Shown here in pieces: positions 27,145 through 36,205 of a DNA stretch of 64,000 bases. Source of the stretch: Novosphingobium jiangmenense (lineage in GTDB: Bacteria > Pseudomonadota > Alphaproteobacteria > Sphingomonadales > Sphingomonadaceae). Both the position numbers and the translations under genes were made by a program. Below the pieces are notes generated by a model, which had not been told where the DNA came from, did not search any database, and worked only from the letters and a program-made list of their open reading frames with translations. The DNA lies in contig NZ_JADQDC010000001.1 of the NCBI RefSeq assembly GCF_015694345.1, positions 186,001 through 250,000 of the forward strand, read 5' to 3'. Numbering within the stretch: position 1 is the first letter of the stretch; each line of letters starts with the position of its first letter.

Positions 27145-27939
27145 CTACCCAGCCACCCAGCGGATCGCGTTCTCGACCAGACGGCGGTAGTGCGGATTGT
27201 CGTAAGCCGAGGGCCCATCGCCGGGCTGGAGATAGACGAGGCGGCTGTTCAGCGCCTGCCTTGCCCAGCCGACGAGGTTCGAGCCGGGCGGATGATTCCA
27301 GCCTTCGCGGCTGAACATTTCGCCTTTCACGGCAAGGTCTGCGGACCAGAAGTGGTCGCGATCATAGCTGGCGCTTGAGCGGAGCAGCGGGGTGCATCCC
27401 TCTTCCAGAACCTGACCGAGATAGACCTCGTCGGTTAGCGTGAAGCTTGTTGGCAGACCCGCCGTCACCGGGTGACCCTCAACTACGGTGACTTCATGGG
27501 TCACCTCGTGGCAATAGCCACTGTCGAGCACCGGTTCGCCCCGCCAGGTGCCGGGGTGGTAGAAGAACTGGCCGCCAAGCCAATCGTGATACTCGGCCCA
27601 TGTCGGCCACCCTGCCAGTGCATGATGCAGCGCGACGACGCCCTTGCCCTGTTCGAGCAGAGCGCGGAAACCGGCCTGCAGTTCTGGTGATGGATCTCGA
27701 TAGAGTGGGGCGTTCTCCGGCGCCTCGAAATCGAGGCCGGGCATATCATAGAGCACCAGTGCATCGAAGTGGCGCATGGCGTCCGGGTTCATCAATAGCG
27801 CGGCGGCGGGCTGATCGACCATCGTTGCGGAAATGCCGTCCATCGCCTGGAACATGGCATCGAAAGCGGTGCGGTCGAACGGATGGCCGCGCACCGCGAC
27901 AAGGCACTGCAGCGGTGCGCGATGCTTGATGATCGGCAT
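27145..27939 (-). CDS. ThuA-like domain protein
   Basis: A 264-residue protein with the ThuA (trehalose utilisation) glutamine amidotransferase-like fold. Visible segments are FDALVLYDMPGLDF, GKGVVALHHALAGWPTW, FYHPGTW, EGHPVTAGLPTSFTLTDEVY and the C-terminal GWARQALNSRLVYLQPGD. The family covers sugar-related proteins with unclear catalysis. The ATG at 27939 overlaps by one base the stop of the MDR gene upstream, so the two are co-translated; the open frame continues upstream only within that gene. Its role in the pathway is unknown. Confidence 0.8.
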   Translation of the reverse strand: MPIIKHRAPLQCLVAVRGHPFDRTAFDAMFQAMDGISATMVDQPAAALLMNPDAMRHFDALVLYDMPGLDFEAPENAPLYRDPSPELQAGFRALLEQGKGVVALHHALAGWPTWAEYHDWLGGQFFYHPGTWRGEPVLDSGYCHEVTHEVTVVEGHPVTAGLPTSFTLTDEVYLGQVLEEGCTPLLRSSASYDRDHFWSADLAVKGEMFSREGWNHPPGSNLVGWARQALNSRLVYLQPGDGPSAYDNPHYRRLVENAIRWVAG

Positions 27940-28946
27940 CAGGCGACCTTCACGATGACTTTGCCAATGGCCTTGCCCGAGAGCATCCGGCGATAAGCGA
28001 CAAGCGTGTTCTCCAGCCCTTGCGTCTCGTCGAGATTGACGGTCAGCTTGCCGGCATCGACCCATTCGCGCAAGGTCGGCAGGAACTCTGCACCGCGATG
28101 GAGGAAGTCGGGGATAAAGAAGCCCTCGATCCTGAGGCGGCGCATCAGCACCTGATCGAAGCGGGCGGGACCGGGCAGGGGCGCATCGTTATCATAGGCC
28201 GCGACCATGCCGCAGACCGCGACCCGGCCATAATGCGCCATGTTGGGCAGGACGGCATCGAGCAATGGACCGCCGACGTTGTCGAAGTAGGCATGGACGC
28301 CGCCCTCGATCGCAGCGAGGCGCGCGGCGACGTCCTCGTTCTTGTAGTCGATCGCGATATCGACGCCGAGCTGTTCGGTCAGGTAGCGGCACTTCTCCGG
28401 CCCTCCGGCAATGCCGACGACTTTCGCGCCGAGGTTGCGCCCGACCTGACAGGCCATGGAGCCGGTGGCCCCGGCAGCGGCCGAGACGACCAGCCATTCG
28501 CCCGGCTTGATCGCCGCCACTTCCTTCACGCCGACATAGGCCGTCCATGCATTCATGCCGAGCGCGCCGAAGTGGTGGCGGATATCGCCGAGCGTTTCGT
28601 CGACGATCTCGAGGCCTGCCAGCGCGGGGACCATCGTGGCGTAATCGGCCCATTGCCCGAAGCCACGCACCAGCGCACCGACTGGGAAGGCTGGATCGCG
28701 TGTCTCGCTGACTTCGCCAAGCACAAGGCCGGACATCTTCGAGCCGAGCGGCAGCGGCGGCTGATAGCCGTCGGTGCGCGGGCTCATCCACATGCGCGTT
28801 CCGGCATCCATCGACAGCCAGCCGACCTTGACCCGAACCTCGCCTTCGGACAGCGGTGCAACATCCTCAATCTGCAGGCTCAGGGCACTCTCGAAGTCGG
28901 AGCCTTCGGGGTGGCGGTCCAGACGCCAGAAGCGGTTTTCGGTCAT
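27939..28946 (-). CDS. NADP-dependent MDR oxidoreductase
   Basis: A 335-residue zinc-free MDR of the alkenal/prostaglandin reductase group. The Rossmann motif is LVVSAAAGATGSMACQVGR, followed by GIAGGPEKCRYL. It is paralogous to the proteins at 22573 and 36205. The ATG at 28946 has GAGAGGAAT right upstream; the frame is open 57 bases further but without a site. Probable role is NADPH-dependent reduction of an activated double bond. It is divergent from the TonB receptor gene at 29093 across 146 bases. Confidence 0.87.
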   Translation of the reverse strand: MTENRFWRLDRHPEGSDFESALSLQIEDVAPLSEGEVRVKVGWLSMDAGTRMWMSPRTDGYQPPLPLGSKMSGLVLGEVSETRDPAFPVGALVRGFGQWADYATMVPALAGLEIVDETLGDIRHHFGALGMNAWTAYVGVKEVAAIKPGEWLVVSAAAGATGSMACQVGRNLGAKVVGIAGGPEKCRYLTEQLGVDIAIDYKNEDVAARLAAIEGGVHAYFDNVGGPLLDAVLPNMAHYGRVAVCGMVAAYDNDAPLPGPARFDQVLMRRLRIEGFFIPDFLHRGAEFLPTLREWVDAGKLTVNLDETQGLENTLVAYRRMLSGKAIGKVIVKVA

Positions 28947-29092
28947 CGCAATTCCTCTCCCGTGCAGAGGTGCCGACGCTACGGCATTGCGGCACCTAGC
29001 CAAAGGGCGAGGCTAACGCATTGGCGAGGCGCTGTTTCACCGCAGCAGGCGTAGACGCGCGACCCTGTACAAGCAGAAAGGGAGGATACGAC

Positions 29093-31546
29093 ATGCGTAC
29101 CCTGAAGGGACTACTTCTTGCGACCTGCGCACTCGGCGCGGCAGCTCCGGCCATTGCCCAGGACGCGGCTCAGGACGGCGCCAGCGCTGGCGGCCTCGAG
29201 GAAATCATCGTCACCGCGCGCAAGCGCGAAGAATCGGTGCAGACCGTTCCGGTTGCCGTGACCGCGATTTCCGAAAAGACCATCCAGCAGCGCGACATCA
29301 CCTCGATCGAGAAGATCGCGGCAGCCACGCCGAACCTCAGCGTCGGCCGCGCTTCGAACGGCTCGGGCGCGCAGCTGACCATGCGCGGCATCGGTTCGTC
29401 GTCGACCTCGATCGGCATCGAGCAGTCGGTCGCCGTTGTCGTTGACGGTGCCTACTACGGTCAGGGCCGCATCATCCAGGAAGGGTTCTTCGACCTCAAG
29501 CGGGTTGAAGTGCTCAAGGGTCCGCAGGCCCTGTTCTTCGGCAAGAACGCCACGGCCGGCGTGATCAGCCTGACCACCAATGATCCCGGCCAGGACCGCG
29601 AATTCATCGCTCGCGCCGGCTACGAGTTCCGTTCGCGCCAGTACCAGGGCGAACTGATCGCCTCGATCCCGCTGACCGACACGCTGGGCGTGCGCTTTGC
29701 TGCGCGCGGCTCGATCATGGACGGCGGCTACTATCGAAACGTCTCGGTCGACCGCACTTACACTACCGTCGACATCCGCAACGTGCTGGCCGGTGGCAGC
29801 GGCAATCCGCTGGGCTCGGTGGCCAAGCCTGCTGCATCGCGCGCACCGGGTGAGGACGAGTTCCTTGGCCGCGTCACGCTGAAGTACACCCCGACCGACC
29901 GTCTGACCGTGACGCTCAAGGGTTCGTACAACTACAACCAGGTCAACAATTCCTCGTGGAACTACGTGGCCTACAACTGCGGCCTCGCCAGCGGCGTCAG
30001 CCAGCTGACCGGGTACCGATGCGGCACGGATTTCGTGACGCACCAGAACAACATGCCCGCCGACATCGCCAAGAACTTCCCCTTCGCGAAGGAAAACGGC
30101 GAGCTGTACAACCGCTATCGCTCGTGGGCGATCAACGGCGCGGTCAGCTATGAGCTGGACAACGTCACGATCAGCTCGGTCACCAACTACAACACCAACA
30201 ACAACCGCTGGACCTGCGCCTGCGATTTCCAGAGCAGCAACAACGGCACCTGGGCGACCGAGAACAGCACGTGGAAGGCGTTCAGCCAGGAACTGCGCGC
30301 GCAGACCTCGTATGACGGCCCGATCAACCTGATGGTTGGCGGCCTTTACCAGAAGACCAAGCGCGACTTTGCCCAGTACGTGATGTTCGCAGGCCTGCGC
30401 GACGACACGGCTTCGGCGGCCAACCGCTTCGTCGCCTCGTCGAAGACCAGCTTCACCGATGGCGAGACCGCGGCGCTGTTTGGCCAGGTCAACTGGAAGC
30501 TGATCGACACGCTCGAACTGGCGGGCGGCGTCCGCTATACCCACGAGACCAAGGACAGCTTCTTCACGCAGCCGTACAACAACCTCGGCGTGCAGGGCAT
30601 CTTCCGTGACCGGAACGATCCGGACGGCCTTGGCGAAGTGACCGCAAAGCAGGTCTTCGACGACTGGTCGCCGGAAGTGACGCTGACGTGGAAGCCGCAG
30701 CAGGGCATCCTCGTCTATGGCGCCTACAAGACGGCCTACAAGTCGGGCGGTTTCTCGAACGGCGGCATCAACTCGAAGTTCTCGAACGATCCGCTGGCCG
30801 ACCTGACCTTCAATCCCGAGAAGGCGCGCGGCTTCGAAGCCGGGATCAAGACGACGCTGGCCGATAACCAGCTTCGCCTGAACCTGGTGGCGTTCACCTA
30901 TGCCTACAACGATCTGCAAGTGGACTTCTTCAACTCGCCGATCTTCGCCTTCCAGACGCTGACGGCGGATGCGCGGACCAAGGGCGTCGAGTTCGAGTTC
31001 GAATACGCGCCGCGCAGCATCGATGGCCTGAACCTCCACGGTTCGGTCAACTACACCAAGGCTCGCTACACCAACTTCCCCTCGGCACCGTGCTATGCCG
31101 GCCAGACCCCGGCACAGGGCTGCACGCTGGTGGGCGGGCTGGACGCGCGCCAGAACCTGAATGGGGCTCCGCTTTCGGTTGCGCCGGAATGGACCGGTGC
31201 GTTCGGCGTGGGCTACGAGACGGCGGCAGGCGAAGGCATGAAGCTCGGCCTCAATGTCGATACGCGCTACTCGTCGAGCTACCTCGCTTCGGGCTTCGGC
31301 AATCCGTTCTCGCGCCAGGGCAAGTATGCCACGCTCGATGCGGGCATCCGCTTCGGGGCAGAGGACGACAACTGGCAGATCGCGGTGATCGGCAAGAACC
31401 TGACCAACCGCTTCTTCGTCAGCGGCGTGGTCGATGGTCCTTCGACCGGCGGCGGCACCGGAACGGCTGCAGGCGTTCGCGCCGACCAGCTCGGCTTCGG
31501 CAACCTGCCGCGCACCGTCCAGGTCTCGGTGATCAAGCGTTTCTGA
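29093..31546 (+). CDS. TonB-dependent outer membrane receptor
   Basis: An 817-residue receptor with a signal peptide (1-23, ending PAIAQ), TonB box-like EEIIVTARKREES, a plug domain with VEVLKGPQALFFGKNATAGVI-type motif, and a barrel ending in a terminal phenylalanine (VQVSVIKRF). The plug motif differs from the other three receptors of the window, pointing to another ligand. The start at 29093 follows AAAGGGAGG; the longer frame upstream lacks a signal peptide. A strong hairpin follows the gene. Confidence 0.92.
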   Translation: MRTLKGLLLATCALGAAAPAIAQDAAQDGASAGGLEEIIVTARKREESVQTVPVAVTAISEKTIQQRDITSIEKIAAATPNLSVGRASNGSGAQLTMRGIGSSSTSIGIEQSVAVVVDGAYYGQGRIIQEGFFDLKRVEVLKGPQALFFGKNATAGVISLTTNDPGQDREFIARAGYEFRSRQYQGELIASIPLTDTLGVRFAARGSIMDGGYYRNVSVDRTYTTVDIRNVLAGGSGNPLGSVAKPAASRAPGEDEFLGRVTLKYTPTDRLTVTLKGSYNYNQVNNSSWNYVAYNCGLASGVSQLTGYRCGTDFVTHQNNMPADIAKNFPFAKENGELYNRYRSWAINGAVSYELDNVTISSVTNYNTNNNRWTCACDFQSSNNGTWATENSTWKAFSQELRAQTSYDGPINLMVGGLYQKTKRDFAQYVMFAGLRDDTASAANRFVASSKTSFTDGETAALFGQVNWKLIDTLELAGGVRYTHETKDSFFTQPYNNLGVQGIFRDRNDPDGLGEVTAKQVFDDWSPEVTLTWKPQQGILVYGAYKTAYKSGGFSNGGINSKFSNDPLADLTFNPEKARGFEAGIKTTLADNQLRLNLVAFTYAYNDLQVDFFNSPIFAFQTLTADARTKGVEFEFEYAPRSIDGLNLHGSVNYTKARYTNFPSAPCYAGQTPAQGCTLVGGLDARQNLNGAPLSVAPEWTGAFGVGYETAAGEGMKLGLNVDTRYSSSYLASGFGNPFSRQGKYATLDAGIRFGAEDDNWQIAVIGKNLTNRFFVSGVVDGPSTGGGTGTAAGVRADQLGFGNLPRTVQVSVIKRF

Positions 31547-31570
31547 GCTTGATGCAGGCATGAGCAATTG

Positions 31571-31596
31571 AAGGGCGGGGCCGAGGCTCCGCCCTT
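31571..31596 (+). terminator. Hairpin terminator after the TonB receptor
   Basis: A GC-rich hairpin with stem AAGGGCGG / CCGCCCTT, extended inward by GCC/GGC pairing, lies 25 bases after the receptor stop and before the arsR promoter. The T-run is short (TTCTTG), but the position and stability fit a transcription end. Confidence 0.65.
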
Positions 31597-31609
31597 CTTG
31601 CATTGGGGC

Positions 31610-31641
31610 TTGCGGAATCATTCAATTCAACTATTCTTGAA
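31610..31641 (+). promoter_or_regulatory. Probable arsR promoter and operator
   Basis: TTGCGG (31610-31615) and TATTCT (31632-31637), spaced by 16 bases, fit -35 and -10 boxes. An inverted repeat TTCAA-N6-TTGAA (31626-31641) covers the -10 box, as ArsR-type repressor sites do. Binding by the encoded ArsR would shut off the ars operon until arsenite releases it. Confidence 0.55.
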
Positions 31642-31665
31642 ATATCGAATCGTTGGAGGATGAAC

Positions 31666-32010
31666 GTGCAGTCTGCATCGGTTGTTCGCGCACTCGGCGC
31701 GCTGGCGCAGGAGCACCGGCTCGCTGCGTTCCGGCTGCTCGTGCAGGCCGGGCCGGAGGGTCTGGCCGCTGGCGCCTTGGCTGAGGCGCTCGACATCGCG
31801 CCATCCTCGCTCAGCTTCCATATCGCCCAGCTGGCAAATGCCGGACTTGTCACCCAGCGCCGCAACGGCCGGTCGATCCTCTATGCGGCTGACTATGCCG
31901 CAATGGCGATGGTGATGGGCTTCCTGACCGAGAATTGCTGTGGCGGGGCGGCTTGCGTACCCACCATCGACTGCAAACCTGCCAGCACAACCGAAAGGGA
32001 CGTCGCATGA
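31666..32010 (+). CDS. arsR: ArsR family arsenic-responsive repressor
   Basis: A 114-residue winged-helix repressor (VRALGALAQEHRLAAFRLL, LDIAPSSLSFHIAQLANAGLV). Near the C-terminus it carries cysteines (ENCCGGAAC, then IDC) that probably bind trivalent arsenic, as in the ArsR type with C-terminal thiols. Two starts are in frame: ATG at 31660 directly abuts GGAGG, while GTG at 31666 lies six bases after it, so GTG was chosen. Its stop overlaps the arsI start by four bases. It heads the four-gene ars operon. Confidence 0.88.
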   Translation: MQSASVVRALGALAQEHRLAAFRLLVQAGPEGLAAGALAEALDIAPSSLSFHIAQLANAGLVTQRRNGRSILYAADYAAMAMVMGFLTENCCGGAACVPTIDCKPASTTERDVA

Positions 32011-32483
32011 AGCGTTTCCATGTCCACGTCGGCGTTGCCGATCTCGAAGCCTCGATCGCCTTCTATTCGGGGCTGTTCGCGGCCGAGCCGACCGTGGTGA
32101 AGGCCGACTATGCCAAATGGATGCTGGAAGATCCGCGCATCAACTTCGCGATTTCGCAGAAGGACGGCGCGACCAAGGGGATCGAGCACATCGGGCTGCA
32201 GGTGGAGGACGCCGACGAACTGGCCGAGGTCTATGGCAGGCTTGCCAATGCCCGTGGGCCGGTGCTCGAGGAAGGCGCAACGACCTGCTGCTACGCGAAG
32301 TCCGAAAAGAGCTGGATCGCCGATCCCGATGGCGTGGTGTGGGAGGCGTTCCTGACCCAGGGTGAAAGCACGGTCTACGGCGACAGCCCGGACCTTGCAC
32401 CGCTCGCGTCAGCCAACGCGTCGGCCACGGCCTGTTGCACCCCGAAGGTTGCGGCGCCGGCAGCAAAATCGGGGTGCTGCTGA
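32007..32483 (+). CDS. arsI: ArsI/CadI family organoarsenical C-As lyase
   Basis: A 158-residue VOC dioxygenase of the ArsI/CadI group. Iron ligands match those of ArsI: H5 (or H7), H61 and E113. The vicinal cysteine pair C94-C95 (TTCCYAK), which binds trivalent arsenic of the substrate, is present. The tail holds three more cysteine pairs or singles (ACCTPK, SGCC). The enzyme splits the carbon-arsenic bond of methylarsenite and aromatic arsenicals, yielding arsenite for export. The cadmium-induced CadI type is the alternative, but the ars operon context favours ArsI. It overlaps arsR and arsC. Confidence 0.85.
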   Translation: MKRFHVHVGVADLEASIAFYSGLFAAEPTVVKADYAKWMLEDPRINFAISQKDGATKGIEHIGLQVEDADELAEVYGRLANARGPVLEEGATTCCYAKSEKSWIADPDGVVWEAFLTQGESTVYGDSPDLAPLASANASATACCTPKVAAPAAKSGCC

Positions 32484-32989
32484 TGGCGGAACGGCCATTC
32501 TCGGTGCTGATCCTGTGCACCGGCAATTCCGCCCGCTCGATTCTGGGTGAAGCCATTCTGGGGCTGAAGGGCGCAGGGCGGATTGTCTCCTACAGTGCAG
32601 GCAGCAAGCCCAAGGGCGTGCCGCATCCCGGTGCGCTCCGGCTGTTGGCGCGCAAGGGCATCGATACCGCGTCGTTCCGCTCGAAGAGCTGGAACGAGTT
32701 TACCGGCCCTGCTGCGCCGCCCATCGACCTGGCCATCACGGTTTGCGGCAACGCTGCGGGAGAAGCCTGCCCGGTTTTCATGGGCGCTCCGCTCAAGGCG
32801 CATTGGGGCCTGCCTGATCCGGCCGATGTCGCAGGCGACGACGCTGCGGTCGATGCCGCGTTCGAGCAGACCTGGGCCTGGCTGGAACTGCGCGTGGCCG
32901 CTTTTCTTGCCCTGCCGTTCGAAACGATGGACCGCGCCGCACTGGTCCGCGAACTGGCCCGCATCGGGCAGATGGAAGGAGCCGCCTGA
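32483..32989 (+). CDS. arsC: Arsenate reductase, low-molecular-weight phosphatase family
   Basis: A 168-residue ArsC of the protein tyrosine phosphatase-like type. The oxyanion loop C12-TGNSA-R18-S (CX5R) begins near the N-terminus. It would reduce arsenate to arsenite in the cytoplasm, using thioredoxin or glutaredoxin for recycling. The start ATG overlaps the stop of arsI (TGATG), as does its own stop with acr3, so all four genes are translationally coupled. The family also includes true phosphatases; the context decides for arsenate. Confidence 0.88.
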   Translation: MAERPFSVLILCTGNSARSILGEAILGLKGAGRIVSYSAGSKPKGVPHPGALRLLARKGIDTASFRSKSWNEFTGPAAPPIDLAITVCGNAAGEACPVFMGAPLKAHWGLPDPADVAGDDAAVDAAFEQTWAWLELRVAAFLALPFETMDRAALVRELARIGQMEGAA

Positions 32990-34053
32990 TGGCCACGATT
33001 GCTGCCGAAGCTTTCGAGAGGCCGCGCCTCTCGTTCCTCGACCGTTACCTGACGCTGTGGATCTTCGCGGCGATGGCGCTGGGCATTGCGCTCGGCAGCC
33101 TGGTGCCTGCCGTTCCGCAAGCGCTGGGTGCCATGTCGATCGGATCGACGAGCATTCCCATTGCCGTGGGCCTGATCCTGATGATGTTCCCGCCGCTCGC
33201 CAAGGTGCGCTACGAGGAACTGGGGCAGGTCTTCCGCGACCGCAAGGTGCTGGCCCTGTCGTTCGGCCTGTGCTGGATCGTCGCGCCCGCGTTCATGTTC
33301 GCGCTCGCCGCCCTGTTCCTGCCCGGCAATCCCGAATACATGACCGGCCTGATCCTGATCGGCATCGCACCATGCATCGCCATGGTGCTGGTGTGGAACC
33401 AGCTTGCCGGCGGCAGCCCGGAATACGTGACCGGCCTCGTTGCGTTCAACTCGCTGTTCCAGATCGTCTTCTACGTTCCCTTCGCGTGGTTCTACCTGAC
33501 CTTCCTGCCGCCCTTGTTTGGCCTCGAAGGGCATGTGGTGGATATCGACTTCGCGATGATCGCGCAGGCGGTGCTGACGTATCTGGGCGTTCCGTTCCTT
33601 GCCGGCTTCCTCGTGCGCAAGGCGCTTGTCGGCGCGCGCGGGCGGGACTGGTACGAGACGCGGATCATCCCCGCGATAAGCCCGCTGACGCTGGCGGCGC
33701 TGCTGTTCACCATTGTCGCGATGTTCAGCCTCAAGGGAGGCGAGATCCTGGCCCTGCCGTTCGACGCGCTGAAGGTCGGCTTGCCGCTGGTGGTGTTCTT
33801 CGTGGTGATGTTCGTGATAGCCTTTGCGGCAGGGCGCGCGATCGGCGTGGGCTATGAACGCACGGCCTCGCTGGCCTTCACCGCGGCGTCAAACAACTTC
33901 GAACTGGCAATTGCGGTTGCCATCGCGGCATTCGGCCTTGCCTCGCCCGTGGCGTTTGCTGCCGTGATCGGTCCGCTGGTCGAAGTGCCGGTATTGATCG
34001 CGCTGGTCAATCTCGCGCTATGGTTCAGGAAGGCGTGGTTCCACGCCTCCTGA
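32989..34053 (+). CDS. acr3: Arsenite efflux permease Acr3
   Basis: A 354-residue inner membrane protein with about ten hydrophobic segments of the bile/arsenite/riboflavin transporter superfamily. C129 in [13 protein letters not shown] is the conserved cysteine of Acr3 pumps, and the conserved glutamate lies in [15 protein letters not shown]. It exports arsenite by proton exchange, removing the products of ArsI and ArsC. It ends the operon and is convergent with the SnoaL-like gene, 13 bases apart. Confidence 0.92.
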   Translation: MATIAAEAFERPRLSFLDRYLTLWIFAAMALGIALGSLVPAVPQALGAMSIGSTSIPIAVGLILMMFPPLAKVRYEELGQVFRDRKVLALSFGLCWIVAPAFMFALAALFLPGNPEYMTGLILIGIAPCIAMVLVWNQLAGGSPEYVTGLVAFNSLFQIVFYVPFAWFYLTFLPPLFGLEGHVVDIDFAMIAQAVLTYLGVPFLAGFLVRKALVGARGRDWYETRIIPAISPLTLAALLFTIVAMFSLKGGEILALPFDALKVGLPLVVFFVVMFVIAFAAGRAIGVGYERTASLAFTAASNNFELAIAVAIAAFGLASPVAFAAVIGPLVEVPVLIALVNLALWFRKAWFHAS

Positions 34054-34066
34054 ACCGCGCAGCCGG

Positions 34067-34495
34067 TCAGCAGCCCTTCGGGGCGTGCTGGCGGTGGATG
34101 TTGCGGAACGAGCGGCTCTTGAACAGCCACTTGCCGTCGATCTTCACGCAAGTGTCCTCGTAGACGCCGCGGTCGCGCATGGTGGTGCCGTTCTGGTCAT
34201 AGACCTCGGCGGTGTAGCTGCGCATCGTCGCAGTATCGCCGGTCACTTCGATCGAGCCCGGCCAGGCTTCGAACATGATGCCGGGATAGTTCTTCATCGC
34301 CTCGATCCACATCGCCTTGATGGCGGCGCGGCCCTTGGTCGTGCCAAGCTCCGGATAGTCGGGCAGCGACCACTCGGCGTCCTCGGCCCAGGTTGCGGCC
34401 CAGTCGTCGGCATCGACGCGGGTCACGGCGTCGGCATAGGTTTCGAGCAGCTCGCGGATGGCGAGGCGGTCTTCGGCGGGGCCGGTGAAGGGCAT
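34067..34495 (-). CDS. SnoaL-like (NTF2 fold) protein
   Basis: A 142-residue NTF2-like protein of the SnoaL_4 type. The pattern includes AIRELLETYADAVTRVDADDWAATWAEDA, GRAAIKAMW, and WLFKSRSFRNIHRQHAPKGC at the end. Such proteins serve as isomerases, dehydratases or small subunits of ring-hydroxylating oxygenases. The ATG has GGGAGAGAA upstream; the frame is open much further but only as a shadow of the ferredoxin gene. It is the last gene of the minus-strand operon running from 37212, 80 bases after the ferredoxin gene. No partner is certain. Confidence 0.8.
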   Translation of the reverse strand: MPFTGPAEDRLAIRELLETYADAVTRVDADDWAATWAEDAEWSLPDYPELGTTKGRAAIKAMWIEAMKNYPGIMFEAWPGSIEVTGDTATMRSYTAEVYDQNGTTMRDRGVYEDTCVKIDGKWLFKSRSFRNIHRQHAPKGC

Positions 34496-34575
34496 TGTCG
34501 TTCTCTCCCGATGGTTCGTTGCGGGAGAGAAGCTAACGTAGGCCGGGATGCCGCGAACCTGCGCTTTCAGCGAGT

Positions 34576-34941
34576 TCAGATAACGACGGGCGTCTCGTCC
34601 ATGCCCGGCGCTTCGTTGGGCACGCAGACCTCGATCTGGCCGCCTTCCACCCGGACCGGGAAAGTCCGCAGGTCCTTGTAGGCACCGCCGATGCAGCGAC
34701 CGGTCGCCATTTCGAACCGCGCGCCGTGCAGTGGGCACATCACTGCGCCACGGCGGATGCGCCCGGTTGAAACGAGCGCTGCCTGATGGGTGCAGCGATC
34801 GTTGACCGCGAACAGCCCTTCGTCGGTTTTCGCCACGAGCACGTGCCAGCCGCCGACCTTCGTGGCGATCTTGCCTTCTGCAGGGAATTCGCTTTCGGCG
34901 ATCAGGCTGTGCCAGGAGTCGGTCAACGTCTGCGTCCTCAA
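34576..34941 (-). CDS. Rieske [2Fe-2S] ferredoxin
   Basis: A 121-residue single-domain Rieske protein: C50-T-H52 in NDRCTHQ and C69/H72 in CPLHGARF. Such ferredoxins carry electrons from a reductase to Rieske oxygenase alpha subunits. It is the only separate electron-transfer protein of this kind in the window, so it may serve the oxygenases at 5528, 16236 and 17656, which lie 17 to 30 kb away. The predicted start is TTG overlapping the stop of the VOC gene upstream; no strong ribosome-binding site is seen, so it relies on coupled translation. Confidence 0.85.
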   Translation of the reverse strand: MRTQTLTDSWHSLIAESEFPAEGKIATKVGGWHVLVAKTDEGLFAVNDRCTHQAALVSTGRIRRGAVMCPLHGARFEMATGRCIGGAYKDLRTFPVRVEGGQIEVCVPNEAPGMDETPVVI

Positions 34942-35471
34942 GTCAATCGAATGGTCTGGATCGGGTCGGAACCCCGATAGTCCTTCGCCGCCTGCGCGAC
35001 CATGGCGTAGAAATCAACCAGCGTTTTTGTGGGGGCATAGAGTTCGGTGAACAGCCCGAGCGTCGCGGTGGTGTCGGCAAAGGCGAAGACGAAGCCGTCG
35101 GTCATTTCCGCACGCAGGGCGCATTCGGCGCCGCGAGAGGCGAACTTCGCCAGTTCTGCGTCCACGTCATCGACGAACACCGCCACATGATGCATGCCCC
35201 AGCGGCCCGATCCTTCCGGATAGAGATCGCGGAAGGGCGAGGGGCCGGGGTTGTTCTGCGCGACGAACTCGATCATCACCTCGCCCCACTGGCCATAGGC
35301 GGAAGTGTGGTCGAGTTCGCGCTCGACCCCGCGATGCACGGAGCGGGCGAGCGGGATGTTGTCGGCGACGAAGTAGGGGCCTGATCCGAAGGCTTCGTGA
35401 TGGGCACGCGCGGCGGCCCGGACGTCTTCCACGAAGAACGCCACCTGCCGGATCGGAAGCCCGCCCGTCAT
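34938..35471 (-). CDS. VOC family protein
   Basis: A 177-residue glyoxalase/bleomycin resistance-like protein. IRQVAFFVEDVRAAARAHHEAFGSGPY opens the first module, and GMHHVAVFVDDVDAELAKF the second, with likely metal-binding H and E. The form resembles methylmalonyl-CoA epimerase or lyase-type VOC proteins. It overlaps the SDR gene upstream by four bases and the ferredoxin gene downstream by four, in one operon. Reaction unknown. Confidence 0.82.
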   Translation of the reverse strand: MTGGLPIRQVAFFVEDVRAAARAHHEAFGSGPYFVADNIPLARSVHRGVERELDHTSAYGQWGEVMIEFVAQNNPGPSPFRDLYPEGSGRWGMHHVAVFVDDVDAELAKFASRGAECALRAEMTDGFVFAFADTTATLGLFTELYAPTKTLVDFYAMVAQAAKDYRGSDPIQTIRLT

Positions 35472-36205
35472 ATCGAGGCGCCGCCGTCCACGCGGAACTC
35501 CGCGCCGGTGGCAAAGGCGCTGGCGTCACTGGCGAGGAACACGGCCATCGCGGCGATTTCCTCCGGCTTGCCGAGGCGCTTGACCGGATGGACATCGACG
35601 AAGCTCTGGTACAGCGCTTCCGGGTTGTCGCTTTGCGCCAGCACCTTGTCGATGATCGGCGTGTGGATCGCGCCGGGGTGGATCGAATTGCAGCGGATGC
35701 CATAGCCCTTTTCGGCAAAGTGCAGCGCACAGGACTTGGTCATCAGCGTCACCGCCGCCTTGGCCGCGTTGTAGGCGACAAGGTTCGACGATGCCTTCAC
35801 GCCCGAAAGCGAGGACATGTTGATGATCGAGCCGCCATGGGCCTTCATCTTCGGCAGCACCGCCTGCGTGCCCATGAAGACGCCAAGCACATCGATGTCG
35901 AGCTCGTGGCGGAACTGGTCGAGGGTGATCTCCTCGATCGAACCGAGCGTGGTGATCCCGGCGTTGTTGACCAGCACGTCGATCCGCTCGAACGGCGCGA
36001 CGGCCTGCGCCCATGACGCTTCCTTCGTCACGTCGAGATAGACGAAGCGCGCGCCTATTTCCGAAGCAAGCGCTTCACCGCCGGTCGTGTCGATGTCGGC
36101 GATGATGACCGATGCACCCTCGGTTGCGTAGGCGCGGGCAATCGCCTCGCCAAGCCCCGACGCGCCGCCGGTCACGAACGCGACCTTTCCTGCGAGCGCG
36201 CCCAT
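35468..36205 (-). CDS. SDR family oxidoreductase
   Basis: A 245-residue classical SDR: TGGASGLG cofactor turn (12-19), D37 favouring NAD, NNAG (80-83), S131 and Y145/K149 (YNAAK). The closing segment GAEFRVDGGASI is normal. Its start codon overlaps the stop of the MDR gene by one base and its stop overlaps the VOC gene start. It would oxidise a hydroxyl group of a pathway intermediate; the identity is unknown. Confidence 0.87.
   Translation of the reverse strand: MGALAGKVAFVTGGASGLGEAIARAYATEGASVIIADIDTTGGEALASEIGARFVYLDVTKEASWAQAVAPFERIDVLVNNAGITTLGSIEEITLDQFRHELDIDVLGVFMGTQAVLPKMKAHGGSIINMSSLSGVKASSNLVAYNAAKAAVTLMTKSCALHFAEKGYGIRCNSIHPGAIHTPIIDKVLAQSDNPEALYQSFVDVHPVKRLGKPEEIAAMAVFLASDASAFATGAEFRVDGGASI

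Noticed and set aside
29111..31621. An 836-codon minus-strand frame over the second TonB receptor gene
   Set aside because: Same situation: GC-rich antisense frame with no known domain opposite a full receptor.
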